The position numbers were made by a program, and so were the translations under genes. Positions 1 through 11,890 of a stretch of 64,000 bases of DNA are shown piece by piece; position 1 is the first letter of the stretch, and each line of letters begins with the position of its first letter. This stretch comes from Cycas panzhihuaensis (lineage: Eukaryota > Cycadophyta): the NCBI GenBank assembly GCA_023213395.1, contig CM041465.1:37021741-37085740 (forward strand). Direction: 5' to 3'. The notes under the pieces were generated by a model that was not told the DNA's origin, did not search any database, and was given only the letters and a program-made list of their open reading frames with translations.

Positions 1-1560
1 CTTCACAATAACATTTTGATCCATATATCTTTGGAAGTTCGTGCACCATGTTTTTGCTCACCATCATCTTCATATTATCTAAGCTCAAGTGGCTAGACAT
101 TGATGCCAAAGTTGAATTTTTGACATTGATTATGTGACCGAGTATGCAGTATCAAATGTGATATTAGTTGCATCCATTTTGTAAAGTCCATGGTCTTTAT
201 GACCAATGGCTACCACTTGATCATACTTGTCGCTAATAGTACGTTTTCCACTTTTAAACAAAGCACTCATATGTTATTTATCTAGTTGATTAATGGATAG
301 CAAATTTTTCTCCATTTAAGGGATAAAATAGGCATTTCCAGTGAGAAATGTGGAAGCAAAATTGACAGGTGAATGAAATGAGGCAATTTTGCATATACCT
401 AAAATCTGAATGGATTCATTGTTACCAAATGTGACTGTTTTCCCCTTCCTTCTTTGATGTCATATATTAGTTCTTCACTACTTGTCATATGACGAGATGC
501 CTCTGAATCTATGATCCATGTTTGATCAACTTCTAAAGTATGATAAGTACCAAAGAGCTTATCTTCATCTACAAACTGTTCGTGTGGCATTGATTGCCTC
601 CTCTGAAACCCCCCCTTTCTCTTTGACATCTTTGATAAGCACCTCAATTTGGTCGAGGGGGTTGCTGTTGCTGGAATTGTTGCAAAACTGCTACGGCCTC
701 TACTACTACTAGCTCTGGTGCTACTGATGTGGCTGTTGCTGGCGGGACTGTTGTAGATCTACTTGCTTTTTTCGGCATTCAGGAGCAATGTGGCCTACTT
801 TGCTACAATAATAGCAAATCACATTTGCCTTTGATGAGTCAATGTTCATGTTTCCAAACTATTTGTGTAGTGTTTGTTTGGGACCCTGTTTGGCCTTTAG
901 CTTGGTCGTAAAAGCTCCTGATGTAGATGGCTTCTCATCCTCCCTCATGTATATTTGTTCTTCCTGAAGGAGTAAATTTTCAAGTTGATTGAAAGTTATT
1001 GATGCAAGTGAACCATCACGTTTAATGGATGAAATGAATCCATTATAATCATTGGGCTGTACATGCAAAGTTGTCATTACAAGTTCATCCTTAGAAGCAG
1101 GTTTGCCTAGAATATTTAACTCATTACATATCTCTTTGATTGAGGAAAAAAATGCCAACATTGGTTTTACAAATTTCAAAGAGTAGAGTTTGGCTTTAAC
1201 CATCATTATGCGAGCTTCATCTCACCTTTCATACAAAGAAGACAATGTGTCCCATGCTTCCTGAGATGTTTTAGCACATACAATGTTCCGATCTACATTA
1301 ACATCAATGATCATATGCAAAAAGGCTAAGGCTATTTCATCCTTAGCTTCCCAAGCATCTACAAGAACTGGATCAAGATGGATAACAACATTATCAACTT
1401 CACTTCGCATAGGTATAGGTTAGGGGATCTTTCCAAAAACATATCCCCAAAATTTATTCATGATCAAGAGATTCTATGTTTGCCATTTCCATTATTGATA
1501 ATTATCTTGTCCAGTTAATTTTATGGTACATGCATTGAGCATGTTTATAGCAATCGTGTT
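1..1560 (-). pseudogene. Cop-1: Ty1/copia gag-protease-preintegrase fragment
   Basis: Decayed 5' half of a copia polyprotein read on the minus strand. Gag starts near 1543 with the family opening MLNACTIKLTGQ, followed by a UBN2-type Gag domain (about 1410-860). A CCHC zinc knuckle, CYYCSKVGHIAPEC, lies near 770-812. The protease region (about 530-400) has WIIDSEASRHM, where the catalytic DSGA is changed to DSEA. GAG-pre-integrase sequence continues to the window edge (NMVHELPKIYG). Frameshifts and stops separate the pieces, so no full protein can be made. It is the same family as Cop-3 and Cop-6. The integrase and RT half would lie outside the window to the left. Family assignment is firm; non-function is inferred from the breaks and the altered protease. 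Confidence 0.9.
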
Positions 1561-3255
1561 TAAATTGTAAAACTCTTGAAGCTAGCAGATGAACTTGGAG
1601 ACTCTAAGTTGTTGTCGCTTAAGTACCACCTTCTAACAAGCCAACAATCCTAATCTTACTGGAAGATCCAACAACTGAATAGAATGATAAGGGTTGGAGG
1701 ACTAGGCTATAGAGTTGGTCCAATCCTGATCTATAAAAGAGATCCAATGGTTGACCAAGTCAAATCTAGAACAAGGCAGGTAGGGTTGATCTGCGTGGAC
1801 GTACTATGCTGTCCTTGGGATTTATAGTCTCAATAACACCTTTTTTGAACCTCCTTTTCCTCAAAAAACCTCAATTGTCATGCACTGACCGTACAGTTGG
1901 TTGGTCCCCTAGGGAATGCACCAAGCTTGAGATTATTTTAGAGGCAAGGATTAAACCTTTTTTGAGCATCTCCTATTAGATTTTAAAGTCAATTTTTTAT
2001 GAAGTTTAAGTTGACTTTAAGTAAGTTTTTACTTGGTAGATGTATTTGAGAAATGTTTTATAAAATAGCTTACAATCACTTACAATGCTTCATAGGCTTC
2101 AAAAGAAGCAATGAAGTACATCAAAGACAACACAATGAGTGTGCTTATAAAGGCACTTTAAAATAAAAAAAATGCTTAAAAAACCAAGTAAAATATATAT
2201 TTTTGCTTGATGTGATATAGCAAGTGGATTCATTTTTTCATTGAAAATACAATCACTTTGATGATGAAATAAATTACTTGCAAGAGTAGACAGCCACCAC
2301 CAGTGTGTTAGGACTTTAATTAGTCCTAATCAACCAAAATAAAAAAGAGTGATTTTATTAAAGCAGTGAAATTTTGGGCCCTTTTGACTTAGAGCAAAAG
2401 GTCACCACACAGGGAGGCTTAGAAAATCACTTAGAAAGCGAAATATTTCACTTTACAATGATATAGATGCTCAAAATCATTTGTTTGAGTCACTATTTAC
2501 ACATTCATTTTTTTTTATGTGTGTAGTGAACTAAAAAATAAGGAAAATAAAGCTTACAAGGCTTACTAGTGATAAAATGACTTTGAAATAACATAAAATA
2601 CCAAACTTTAGGAAATGAGAGATAATTAAAAAGGGAATATTCTAGTGAATATCCTATTTCATAACCTAAAGTTCATACAATGTTGAAAAATAAAAATTTC
2701 GACTGAAAAAACGGAATCTGTCGTCGCTGCATGGAAAAACCATTCACGCAAATCGAAAAATCGATCGAATGAAGAGTGCGATTGATCGAGTGGCTTCAGA
2801 TCCAGAGTTTGCACCTTTGTATGATGGATTTCATTGTTCTTTCGTCCATTTTCTTTGCTTGTGAAGAGAAAACCAACCAGTCGACAACTGAGAGAGGCAC
2901 ACAGGCTGCAAGAGAAAACGATAGCCGTAGGAGGTACGGATTGTAATATGTTCGTGCAAAGATTGCATAGGACCTGCAGGAGGGACTGTGCAGTGATAAT
3001 ATTGACTCCAAATACGGGACTGCATCATGGTTTAAGGCTACCGTACAAGAATTCTAAAGCTGCCCAGCTTTGTGAGGGTGCCCAAGAAAGTCAATGAAAT
3101 AGAGGGAGTATTGTAAGTCACTCAAGAATCTTTTAAAGGTTGAGAGCCTGCTGAGTATGACTTAGATGCTACTCTAAGAGACTGCAGTCAGCAAAGTGAG
3201 TAAATTTTCCACTGTATGAAGTGGATTTTCAACAAGTAGAGATGAAATTAGAATC
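1561..3255 (-). other. Cop-1 untranslated leader
   Basis: No gene. This is the long 5' leader of Cop-1. The block at 1861-1975 matches the leaders of Cop-3 (about 14100-14215, opposite strand) and Cop-6 (about 52480-52595), including the phrase ttggtcccctagggaatgca. Short ORFs at 2796-3097 are not conserved in the other copies. The 5' LTR and primer site are missing: the leader stops at about 3255 where Cop-2 begins. Confidence 0.75.
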
Positions 3256-3261
3256 GAGGTG

Positions 3262-6200
3262 GCCACATGGCCGTTTCACAAAACCTTTTCTTTGCTACAT
3301 TAGCTATATATCATTTTGATAAATCTTGGTTGATAAATTCTGGAGCCTCTCGTCACATGACAAGTTTTGAAGAACCACTTACAGATACAAGGCCAATGCA
3401 GGACTAATCAATTACATTTGGTGATGATGTCGTTTTAGAAATTGCCAAGATTAGTAATGCTCCCATATCTTTGAAGAATTTTGAGATTAGACATCACCTT
3501 AACAATGTCTTCTATGTCCTTGGCATGACACGCAATCTATTATCAATTAGCTAGATAAGTAAGCAAAACTTTGATGTTTTGTTTAGTCACCTTGGGAAAT
3601 GTTTGATTACAGATTTGAATGGCAATTTGCCTCTCGATCTGGTGACCAAGGCTTATATAAGCTTGATGCAATCTCAAGACTTAATTTCCTGCAAAATGAT
3701 ACTGGCTCTTGTAGCAACGCAACTTCCACTTCTCATACCTCTACTTCTACTTCAAATTTTAATGAATGATCTGCTTCAAAGGTACTTATTTCTCAGAGAC
3801 TACCAAAAGACCAATTGTGGCATTAACGCCTTGGTCATCTGAATATGATCAACATTCATCTACTTTTCAAATTGAATATGGTACATGGAATTTCAAATAT
3901 TACGCAAACCAAATGTATTTGTGAGGCTTGTGTTATGGGAAAACATCATCAAGCTCCATTTAGGTCAGACAAAAGAGCCTGACAGACTAAGGAACCGTTG
4001 AGCTTGGTACATTCTGACTTCTGTGGACCCATGTCTCAAGCATCTTTCTATGGTTGTTGATATTTCATTATATTTATTGATGATTATTTGCAAAAACTTT
4101 TGGTTTATTTCCTAAAGCAAAAATCTAAAGCATTTGAAAAATTTAGAGAATTTAAGCATGGTGTTGAATTGGAATCTGTAAAGCCAATTAAAATCCTTCG
4201 CTGTGACAATGGAGGTGAATACACTTCTAGAGAATTCACCTAATTTTATAAGGATAATGGCATCAAATGATAGTTATCTGCCTCATATACACCTCAACAA
4301 AATGGAGTTGTTGAGTGTATGAACTAGACCTTGGTTAGCAAATGCAAAGCCATATTTGCTGCTAAAATTTGGGACTTCAATTTTGGGCTGAAGCCCTTAG
4401 CACAACTACTTATCTCAAAAATCGAAGTCCAACCAATGCTATTTTAAATATTACACCTGAGGAGGCATGGTCAGGTAAGAAACCCATGGTCTCACATTTG
4501 CGTACCTTCGGTTGTACAACGTATATGTTTATACTGAAAGAACAAAGAAAGAAGCTTGATGACAAAAGTAGGAAATGTATTTTCATTGGTTACCATCCCG
4601 ATTGCAAAGCATACAAACTTTATGATCTTGCCACTAAGCAAATGTATACATCTAGGGATGGTATCTTTTTAGAAGAAATCGAGACTTGGACAGGACTTAA
4701 CTTTCATTTTTTGATGAACAACCTGCAGTAACTTTTGCTCCAACTCTTGCTACACAGAATGTTCTTGCAGTTCAATTTCCTCCATCAACGTCATATACAC
4801 CTGGTACTTTGTTTGCACCTATTGCCTCTACTTCAACATCCACATCAACAATTCCTTCAAAAGATGTTCAAGAAGAGGTCATTTCAAACTAGGTCCCCAA
4901 ATAGTACTTGTAGACGATTTCTTCTGCCCAATCACCTCCACAACAAACTAAGAGGCAATCCAAATAGAGGTCATCCATCAAATTTGCTTTAATGGCAGAA
5001 GTGTTATCATTTGCTGAACCTATCGCTTTTGAAGAAGTTGTTGTAGATCAAAAGTGGTAAGCAATCGTAAATGGGGGGATGAATTCCATTTTGCAAGACG
5101 ACACTTGGGAGCTAGTTGAGTTGCCTAATGGAAAGAAACCAATTGATTGCAGGTGGATCTACAAAACAAATTTTCATGCAGATGGCTCCATTCAACTCCA
5201 CAAAGCACACTTGGTTGCCAAAGGTTTCAAATAGATTGAGGGCATCAATTATGATGACATAGTTGCTCTTGTTGCCAATATGACCACTGTGAGGTTTGTC
5301 TTGGCTTTAGCAAGTCAATTTAATTGGTCTGTCTTTCAAAGGGATGTGAAAAGCCCATTTTTAAATGGCAACTTATAGGAGGAAGTGTACCTAAATCAAC
5401 CCCTTGGCTATGTTGTTCGTGGAAAAGAACATCTAGTTTGCAAGTTGAAGAAGGTTCTTTATGGCCTTAAGTAGTCACCTCGCACTTGGTACGTGAAAAC
5501 AGATGAGTGCTTTCAAAAGCATGGACTTGTACGCTCATCCCTAGATTCTGATTTATACATCAAAATTTGAGATAATTGGATCACTCTGGTTGTACTATAT
5601 GTTGATGATTTGTTGAGAACTGTTAATGATATAGTGTGGATTTCATACCTCCAAGGAGAACTAAATAGCAATTTTGAGATGACTGTCCTTGGGTTGGTTC
5701 ATTACTTTCTTGGTATGGAAGTTTGGTAGTAGCCAGGCCACATTTTCCTTTTATAGTCCAAATATGCAAGGGAGATCCTTCAGAAGTTCAGGATGGAGGA
5801 ATGTAAGCCATTGCCAACTCCTATGGAGACTAGACTAAAACTGGATATTGATAAGTGTGGTAAACATGTGGATCCCACTTTGTACAAGCAACTTGTGGGG
5901 AAATTAATTTACCTCACACATACTTGACCAAAAATTTCATATGTTGTTGGGATTTGCTCTAGGTTTATGACTGAACTCGAGATTTCACATTGGAAAACAA
6001 CTATGTGGATTTTGAGATATCTTCAAGGTTCACTTTAGTTTGGGCTTGATTACTGTCAGGTGGACAATCCTATTTTGGCAGGCTACACAGATGTTGATTG
6101 GGCTAGTTGCAAGGATAATTGTAGATTGACCTTTGGCTACTGGTTTAATCTAGGTTTTGTCTCTATTTCTTGGAGTTATAAAAATCAACCAAATGTCACT

Positions 6201-6560
6201 TTATCCTCCATTGAAGCAAAGTACAAAGCTACTATCAATGCAGTTATAGAGGCTATTTGGCTTAGAAGGATTTTTGAAGAGCTTGGTATTGATCAAATCC
6301 AAGTTATTACTCTCTTTTGTGATAATCAGAGTATTTTCAAATTGACCAAGAATCCTGTGTTCTATGCAAGAACAAAGCATATCGAGGTTCACCATCACTT
6401 CATTAGGGAGCATGTTCAGGATGGTGAGATTGATTTGGTTTATAAGTCAATCGATGAACAGATTGCTGATATTTTCATCAAAGCTGTTCCTCATGACAAA
6501 TTCGAATAGTTTCGTCATGGCCTTAGTATCAAAATTAATAAACTCATCATTAAGGAAGGG
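3262..6560 (+). pseudogene. Cop-2: Ty1/copia protease-integrase-RT-RNase H fragment
   Basis: Decayed copia pol, truncated at its 5' side and starting just before the protease. The protease reads SWLINSGASRHMTS, so the catalytic Asp is replaced by Asn. GAG-pre-integrase (CEACVMGKHHQAPF, about 3920-3960), integrase (about 4000-4350, with TPQQNGVVE), an integrase-RT linker (4369-4731), RT (YVDD at 5598-5609) and RNase H (6060-6509, with AGYTDVDWASC and DNQSIFKLTKNP) follow in the usual copia order. Many in-frame stops, often TAG or TAA in place of glutamine or tryptophan codons, break it. The closest relative in the window is Cop-4, which shares its LTR type. It is non-functional as seen. Confidence 0.9.
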
Positions 6561-7019
6561 TGATAGAAGAATTAATGTTGAATTCATTAATTTAGCTTAG
6601 TCCTTTTGTAAATGTATTGTATATTTGTAATATTAAAGTGATGTTAATAAAGTTATTATATTTTAAGGGTAATAGTGTTATGCTTGTGGTTAGTTACAAC
6701 TTAAGGTTGTGAGCCTAAGTGCATGGGGTCATATTGCTCACACCTCATTATAATGTACCTATAAGTTGATCATACAAGGTGCAAAATATCACCTTGCATG
6801 ATCAATCCTTTATATTCCATCCCTCTCATAATTGTAAATGTTTGTATATACGAGGCAATATTGATATAATGCATGGCATGAGTTGATGAATGAATGCTTT
6901 AATGTTGATTTTGGAGGATCAATAAATTTAACCTCCTCACTTTTGCTATCTCTGTTTTTTGTTTACATTGTGTGATTCGAACCTGGGTGGAAGCTGGCTT
7001 GAACTGCCACTTCCCTTCA
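6561..7019 (+). repeat. Cop-2 3' LTR
   Basis: Starts TGATAGAAGAATTAATG directly after the purine tract taaggaaggg and ends near ...ttcccttca. It matches the Cop-4 5' LTR at 31127-31631 along its length, including tgatcata-aaggtgc and the run to gattttggagg. About 459 bp, shorter than the 505 bp Cop-4 copy. Confidence 0.8.
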
Positions 7020-7746
7020 CCCCTCAGCTTTGTAAGGAATTCTTCAACATTTTTTTGCAAATCCTCCAACATTTCTAGGATAGTCTAGACGTTGTTATCC
7101 ATCTGGAGTGGCTCACTTTGCATTGATTATTAGTCTCCTCAAATGCTTTCATGTAACTTGAGGCAAAATGTAACTTCATCACCAAAATTTAAATAACTAG
7201 CATTCTAGTCATAAAAATTGAATTAAACCCGCCTTGATATAAATGTAATGCAAAAATGTTTTTAATGAATCCAGCTGCAGGTTAGTTGGAGACTTGTAGT
7301 TTATGTAAATGACCTTTTGAAGTTGATCAAAATTTAAGAGTTTGGGGATTCTGGCATTACATGTTATTAAAATGATGATAACTTTTGATTTTAACATCCA
7401 ATTGAATTAAGACCACTTTCAATAGAAAGTAGACTTCAAGGCACACCTATTTAGAGAAAACTTTGAGGGTAATCAAATAAGTATAGCCCCCCTGTTATGT
7501 TTAGTTGAAGTCGTGGTAGTAGATTTTCTAGCCTATAGATGGCAACAAACAATAGGTCAAAATTGAAACCTTTGTAACCTTCACAATTTTGCTCTAAATC
7601 TTGCAATATATCTACTCAAAATTTATGGCATAGGTCTAGTTGTCTTAAATATGTGGTTGCTTTTTCCAAATCCAGTGGTTTACACCTGCAAAATTATAGA
7701 TCTTTGATAAAACCCTCATTAGTTAAAATCGTGCTCTGATATTACA
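7020..7746 (-). other. TRG-K: remnant of a small LTR element (leader and possible gag start)
   Basis: No intact gene. Read on the minus strand, the segment begins with a degenerate primer-site-like gctctgata (7733-7741) next to a candidate LTR. The leader then resembles those of TRG-C and TRG-D (ctcaaaatttatggcat at about 7615-7632; the 'gataacttttgattttaac' stretch near 7376). Near 7025-7125 the minus strand can encode a coiled-coil-like piece, TILEMLEDLQKNVEEFLTKL, with one upstream stop. I infer a truncated gag-type element cut off at its 3' side by the Cop-2 junction. The evidence is weak. Confidence 0.4.
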
Positions 7747-8097
7747 TGGGTAAGCCCACTCCAATTTAATGATAAAAATTAAGTCATAAACTAGATTATT
7801 AGAATGAAACTATGCAATATCAGATTTATAGAATAATAATTTAGAAAAATGCAAAATATCATACGAGATTCTTAGAATAGTAGCCCTCTTTGAGGTGGGG
7901 GGATCGTCCCAAGGCATCATAGTGCCACAATGGCTTTAGGCCATTGTCTTAGTAAGACAAATAATATTCCAAAGATTATGATAAATGATTAGGGCTCCCT
8001 TATTTATAGCAATAGGCTAAGGCCTATTTATTTTCTCTCTAGAAATCCAACTTCTTATTCTAGCTCTTAGAACCAATTTCATGCCAGGCTTGTAACA
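7747..8097 (-). repeat. Candidate 5' LTR of TRG-K
   Basis: A 351-bp stretch that starts TGGGTAAGCC and ends CTTGTAACA, giving TG...CA ends. It lies next to a degenerate tRNA-Met-type primer site on its low-coordinate side, as expected for the 5' LTR of a minus-strand element. No partner LTR is in the window, so this rests on the ends and the primer site only. Confidence 0.35.
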
Positions 8098-8471
8098 TGG
8101 TGAAAAGAATTTGTTCATGTACAAAATTTGTTCTAAGAAGTTCTAATACCTTTGAGAAAGCCAAGATTAATCAACATTTTGATTGGGTTACCTTCTTTGT
8201 TATTTCATGGTTATTATTGTTTTCTTTAACTAGTCTATATTATTCATTTGTTCTAGTTATTGGCATTTTTGAGCTAACCGGGTCTATTAACATTTTTCTT
8301 CAACTAGTTAATATTATTTATTTGTTCCAGGTATTAACATTTTTGAGTTAAGCAGTTCTAATATTATTGAGAAAGTCAAGATCAATTAACCTCATGGTTG
8401 GGCTATTTCTTTGTTATTTCACAATTAATAACATTTTTCTCCAACTAATCAATGTTGTTTATTTGTTCTAG
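8098..8471 (+). other. Intron with three tandem acceptor-like repeats
   Basis: Non-coding DNA before the PPR-like exon. A unit containing 'aacta-t-tattattyatttgttcyag' recurs and ends in AG at about 8256, 8330 and 8471. Each unit is preceded by related text (acatttt-tt-aact). Only the third AG joins the conserved coding exon. Confidence 0.6.
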
Positions 8472-8615
8472 TTGTTAAATCTCAAAGATTCAAAAGAAGC
8501 AGTTTATGGAGCCCTAGATTCATGGGTTGCATGGGAGCAAGATTTTCCTTTAGTTGCTCTAAAAAGGGCATTGCATGTTCTGGAGAAGAAAGAACAGTGG
8601 CATCGAATCATCCAG
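8472..8615 (+). CDS. Single exon of a plant PPR-like protein gene (At4g18975/At4g21190-like)
   Basis: A 144-nt, 48-codon open exon in phase 0, bounded by a consensus acceptor (ttgttctag, ending 8471) and donor (CAG|GTCCTC at 8616). The translation includes LKDSKEAVYGALDSWVAWEQ and ALHVLEKKEQWHRIIQ. I recognise this as the segment found in a small group of organelle-targeted pentatricopeptide-repeat-like proteins of land plants, from memory of the family and not from a search. It has no stop codon. Neither the preceding exons nor the expected next exon (a segment starting like VIKWMLSKGQG) is seen in the window. Either this is one exon of a gene with very long, transposon-filled introns, or an isolated fragment. 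The clean reading frame and splice sites favour a live or recently live exon. Confidence 0.7.
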
Positions 8616-9174
8616 GTCCTCTCTCCTTGTGTATATTATCAATGTTTTAATCTAATATTATTGATATTAGTCAACATGTTTATGAATGTGGGCAAAATGT
8701 GCTTCCTATCGATAGAAGATACTTTTAGTTATGTTGGATATATTCACTAAATCCTTGTATTGGTGCTAATTTCATGCATCCTGGATTCTCTCTATGTGGT
8801 TGTGTTTTTATAGGTGGAGATTGCCTCTAGGTTTATGGGAGATATTGATTCCATTGCTCACAAGACAATTGTCATGTTTGATGGATTTTCTTGATTCGTA
8901 AATAACAATTTCAAACCATGCTTTGAGGCACATAAAACAAAACTTGATGATTGAATAGTGTATGCTAAAATTCTTTGTTGTTTATATTGCTTGTGGTAAT
9001 TAGGCCCCTCTGTGAATTTCACTACCATCCAAAATTTAAGTAGAGTAAGATTTTTTTTTTGAAAGGAAAATGCACATGATAAGAACCACTGCTAGCATAA
9101 GTGGCATTAGGATTTGAGATATGACAATTGATGATTTAATTAAGTCCACAGTAGTAGTTCCAAACTCAATCTAC
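8616..9174 (+). other. Intron-like or intergenic DNA after the PPR-like exon
   Basis: No supported gene. A second acceptor-like site (gtttttatag, near 8805-8813) is followed by a short open stretch, EIASRFMGDIDSIAHKT, ending in a stop near 8893. It does not match the expected next PPR-like exon, so I do not call it. Confidence 0.5.
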
Positions 9175-9827
9175 TTCATAGAATTGAATGGAAAAGTAAC
9201 AGCTTAATCCAATTGAAACACATAAAATACATTTTTTTACATTTCAAATGTTCTTACAAAAATTTGTTTATTTTGTGCTCTATTGAGCATATTTTGGATT
9301 ACTACAACAACCTGGGAATCGATAAAAGAGATCTGGTCTCTTTCTTGGCTGCTGCGTCCTCTCCAAAATGTTTTCTAGCAATCTTAATGTGAGGATTTGC
9401 CCTCTGTTCAGCCGTAAACTCACTTTTGGGATGTTTTTTGACTTAGGCGTCTTCCTAGGACTGTTACGGCTGTCTTTCTTCTCTCCCTCGCTGTGTCTAA
9501 AACTTCTGGGACTCCTCCTTGCCCTCACGAGCAGATCTAGGCAATTTTTCATGCCTCCTCCCTATCCATTCAAGTTCCATTCCCTTCCGTCTGTTTTTTA
9601 TTTTCTTATTCCCCCACACCCCCCCCCTCCCCCTCCCGCTCTTTTTATATCATACTTTTCTTTCAATTATAACTGATGAAATCAGTTAAAATAAACTATT
9701 TTCTATCTCTCATTAGATAGTTAACAGGTGTACGACTGTGCTGGGTAAATTTCGTGATCATCGGATCAATTTTTTAACGGTTGATTGCAGTCTGGTCACA
9801 CCTAGTTGTACCTGGTCATACCTTGTA

Positions 9828-9914
<87 letters not shown>

Positions 9915-10036
9915 AAGGGTACAAAATTCCATTTCTTCACCTGTTGAATGTTTGAAACACCTGTGAGACTTCATCCAAAGGTGTTTACACTCTTTTAGAA
10001 GGAATATAAGGATTTAGATGGATTCGATTCGAATCA
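9175..10036 (-). repeat. Gyp-1 3' LTR (left copy)
   Basis: Matches the right LTR from 'gaatggaaaagtaa' to the end 'gattcgattcgaatca'. Shared landmarks include 'aacctgggaat-gataaaagag' and 'ctctcattagatagt-aacagg'. It is longer than the right copy, largely because of a TA microsatellite at 9833-9910. A purine-rich tract (reverse of gaactcccctt) follows at about 10037. Confidence 0.85.
9833..9910. repeat. (TA)39 microsatellite inside the Gyp-1 LTR
   Basis: Uninterrupted TA dinucleotide run of 78 bp. The same place in the partner LTR (about 22719-22730) holds only a short atatatat stretch followed by Ts, so the expansion happened after insertion. Apparent ORFs of repeating IY codons on both strands are artefacts of the repeat. 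Confidence 0.97.
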
Positions 10037-11885
10037 GAACTCCCCTTCTTGTAGAAGTTCATGGCCTTATGAACATCACAATTGCAAGTGAGGGAACTTG
10101 ATTCTTCCCTTCTCTCTGCTGTACCATCTCGCTTTGCTGGGCAGTTATCATTTCTCTCTAATCTTAAAAGACTCAATTTTGCCTCTTCTATTTATGGTTT
10201 GCTTCCTTTGAAGAATGTAATCAATTTGCAATGGTTCTTCTTTCTCCATTTGCAACTCCTTTGGATTTGGCAAGAGTGGAACACCATCTTCCTCTTCGTC
10301 CAACATAGATGGATTGAATATCTTCAAATTCTCAACATTCACAATTGAATACATCTTTATGAATTCTGGTAATTCAAGGTGAAAAGCATTTTCTCCAATT
10401 TTCTATAAGATTCTAAAAGGACCATAACGTATAGGCTTCAACTTTTTACCTTCACGCTGCAATATTTTCTTGTTGAGATGCAACCAAACTCGATCTCCTT
10501 CATTGAAAGAATGGCTGGTTTTGTGTGCATCATGCCTTTGTTTATATCTCTGCTGGGATCTTTGAAGCTGCTCCTCAACCTATTGATGTATTTTTCTAAT
10601 TCTTTCCAAGAATCTTTGCACCTTCTCTTGTCCTTCTTTCTCCTTTCCATTTTTAGCAGTAAATTAGGCTGAAAATTCTAAATCAATGGACTTATAGGCA
10701 AAAATCCTAAACATACATTGAATGGCAACTTCTAAGTTGAGCTATGAATTGTTTTATTAAAGGCAAATTGCAGGTATGGGAGACTTTCATCCCAAGTCTT
10801 GGGATGGTTGGAATTGTATCCTCGTAGCAGCTGCACTAATGTCATATTAACAACTTCGGTCTGGCTGTCTATTTGAGAATGGAAAGCCATGCTCATCTTC
10901 AACTTTGTATCCATCATTCCCCAAAGGGCTTGCCAAAAATGACTCAAAAGTCTACTGTCTCGATCAGAAATAATAGAGTTGGAAAGCTCAAAATGCTTCT
11001 AAACATGCTAGAAAAATAATCTAGCTATGTCTTCTCCTGTATGTGTCTTCCTGCAGGGAATCAACACCGCCATTTTACTTAATCGATCAACAACTACAAA
11101 CAAATAATCCATACCATTTTTGGTTCATGGTAGATCTCCGAGGAAATCCATGGAGATACTCTCCCATGGTTGCGATTGAATGGGAAGTGGAGTGTACAAT
11201 CCCAACTTCTTATTGGCCGACTTTGATGTGCTACACAATGTACATCCTTGTACTGTTGTAGTCACGTCTTGTTGCATATTGGGCCAATACACATATCGCT
11301 GTGAATTCAACAATGTTTTCCCCACTCGGAAGTGTCGTGCTACTTGAGAGGTGTGACCTTCTCTTACCTACTTCATTCGGTCTGGATGCTTTGAAAAGCT
11401 TATCATGCTTGAAAAGCAGACCATTTCTCAGCTGAAAACCAACAATTTTTTTTCCTTGTTGTAGTTGCTCCAAGATGGGTTGGAATGCCTCATCTTCCAC
11501 GTACAAACCTGCATACTCATCATGGTGAAAAGGCTAAAATTGCAGAGCTACTAACAAGCTAGAAATACCTTGTTGTTGAGGAGGCTTGGACAACAAATCT
11601 GCAATTTTATTTGTTGTGCCTTTCTTGTACTTGACCATGATGTGAAACTGCTGCGAATAGGACATCTACTTCATGTGCCTAGTCTGCTGCAATTTGGACT
11701 ATGTCTGCAAGAATTGCAAAGGCTTATGGTCAGTGTGGATGACTGCCTCTTTTCCCAACAAGTAAGGTCTCTAATGCTTGACCACTTGATGCAATCCATA
11801 GAGCTTCTTATCATAAGTTGGGTAATTTTTCACAGCTTCATTAAAAGTCTCTAAATGATATGCCACCGATCTTCCCTCTTGCTTC
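10037..11885 (-). pseudogene. Gyp-1: RNase H (C-terminal part) and integrase
   Basis: Minus-strand continuation of the Gyp-1 polyprotein beyond the Cop-3 insertion. RNase H resumes at 11885 with LKQEGRSVAYHLETFNEAVK and YPTYDKKLYGLHQVVKH. The integrase zinc region (11231-11325) reads RYVYWPNMQQD...CTLC, and the core is seen at 10732-10947 (FHSQIDSQTEVVN, LPYLQFAFN). The C-terminal domain follows at 10400-10560, then a tail at 10148-10354 (MYSIVNVENLKIFNPSMLD) whose end, DYILQRKQTINRRGK, resembles the start of a gypsy chromodomain-type tail. Several frameshifts and stops separate the blocks, so it is non-functional. Confidence 0.88.
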
Positions 11886-11890
11886 AACAC
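11886..11890. repeat. Target-site duplication of Cop-3, left copy (AACAC)
   Basis: AACAC directly precedes the 5' LTR start TGTTAAACC and is repeated at 19163-19167 directly after the 3' LTR end. Removing Cop-3 and one copy makes the Gyp-1 RNase H reading frame continuous. Confidence 0.97.

Noticed and set aside
8809-8893. Short open stretch after an acceptor-like site as the next PPR-like exon
   Set aside because: Its translation does not match the expected following segment of that protein family, and it ends in a stop without a donor site.
9170-9174. Target-site duplication of Gyp-1
   Set aside because: Left boundary is uncertain and no 5-bp match to tttct at 22852 was found.
9738-9947. 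Overlapping ORFs of repeating Ile-Tyr on both strands
   Set aside because: They are the translation of the TA microsatellite.
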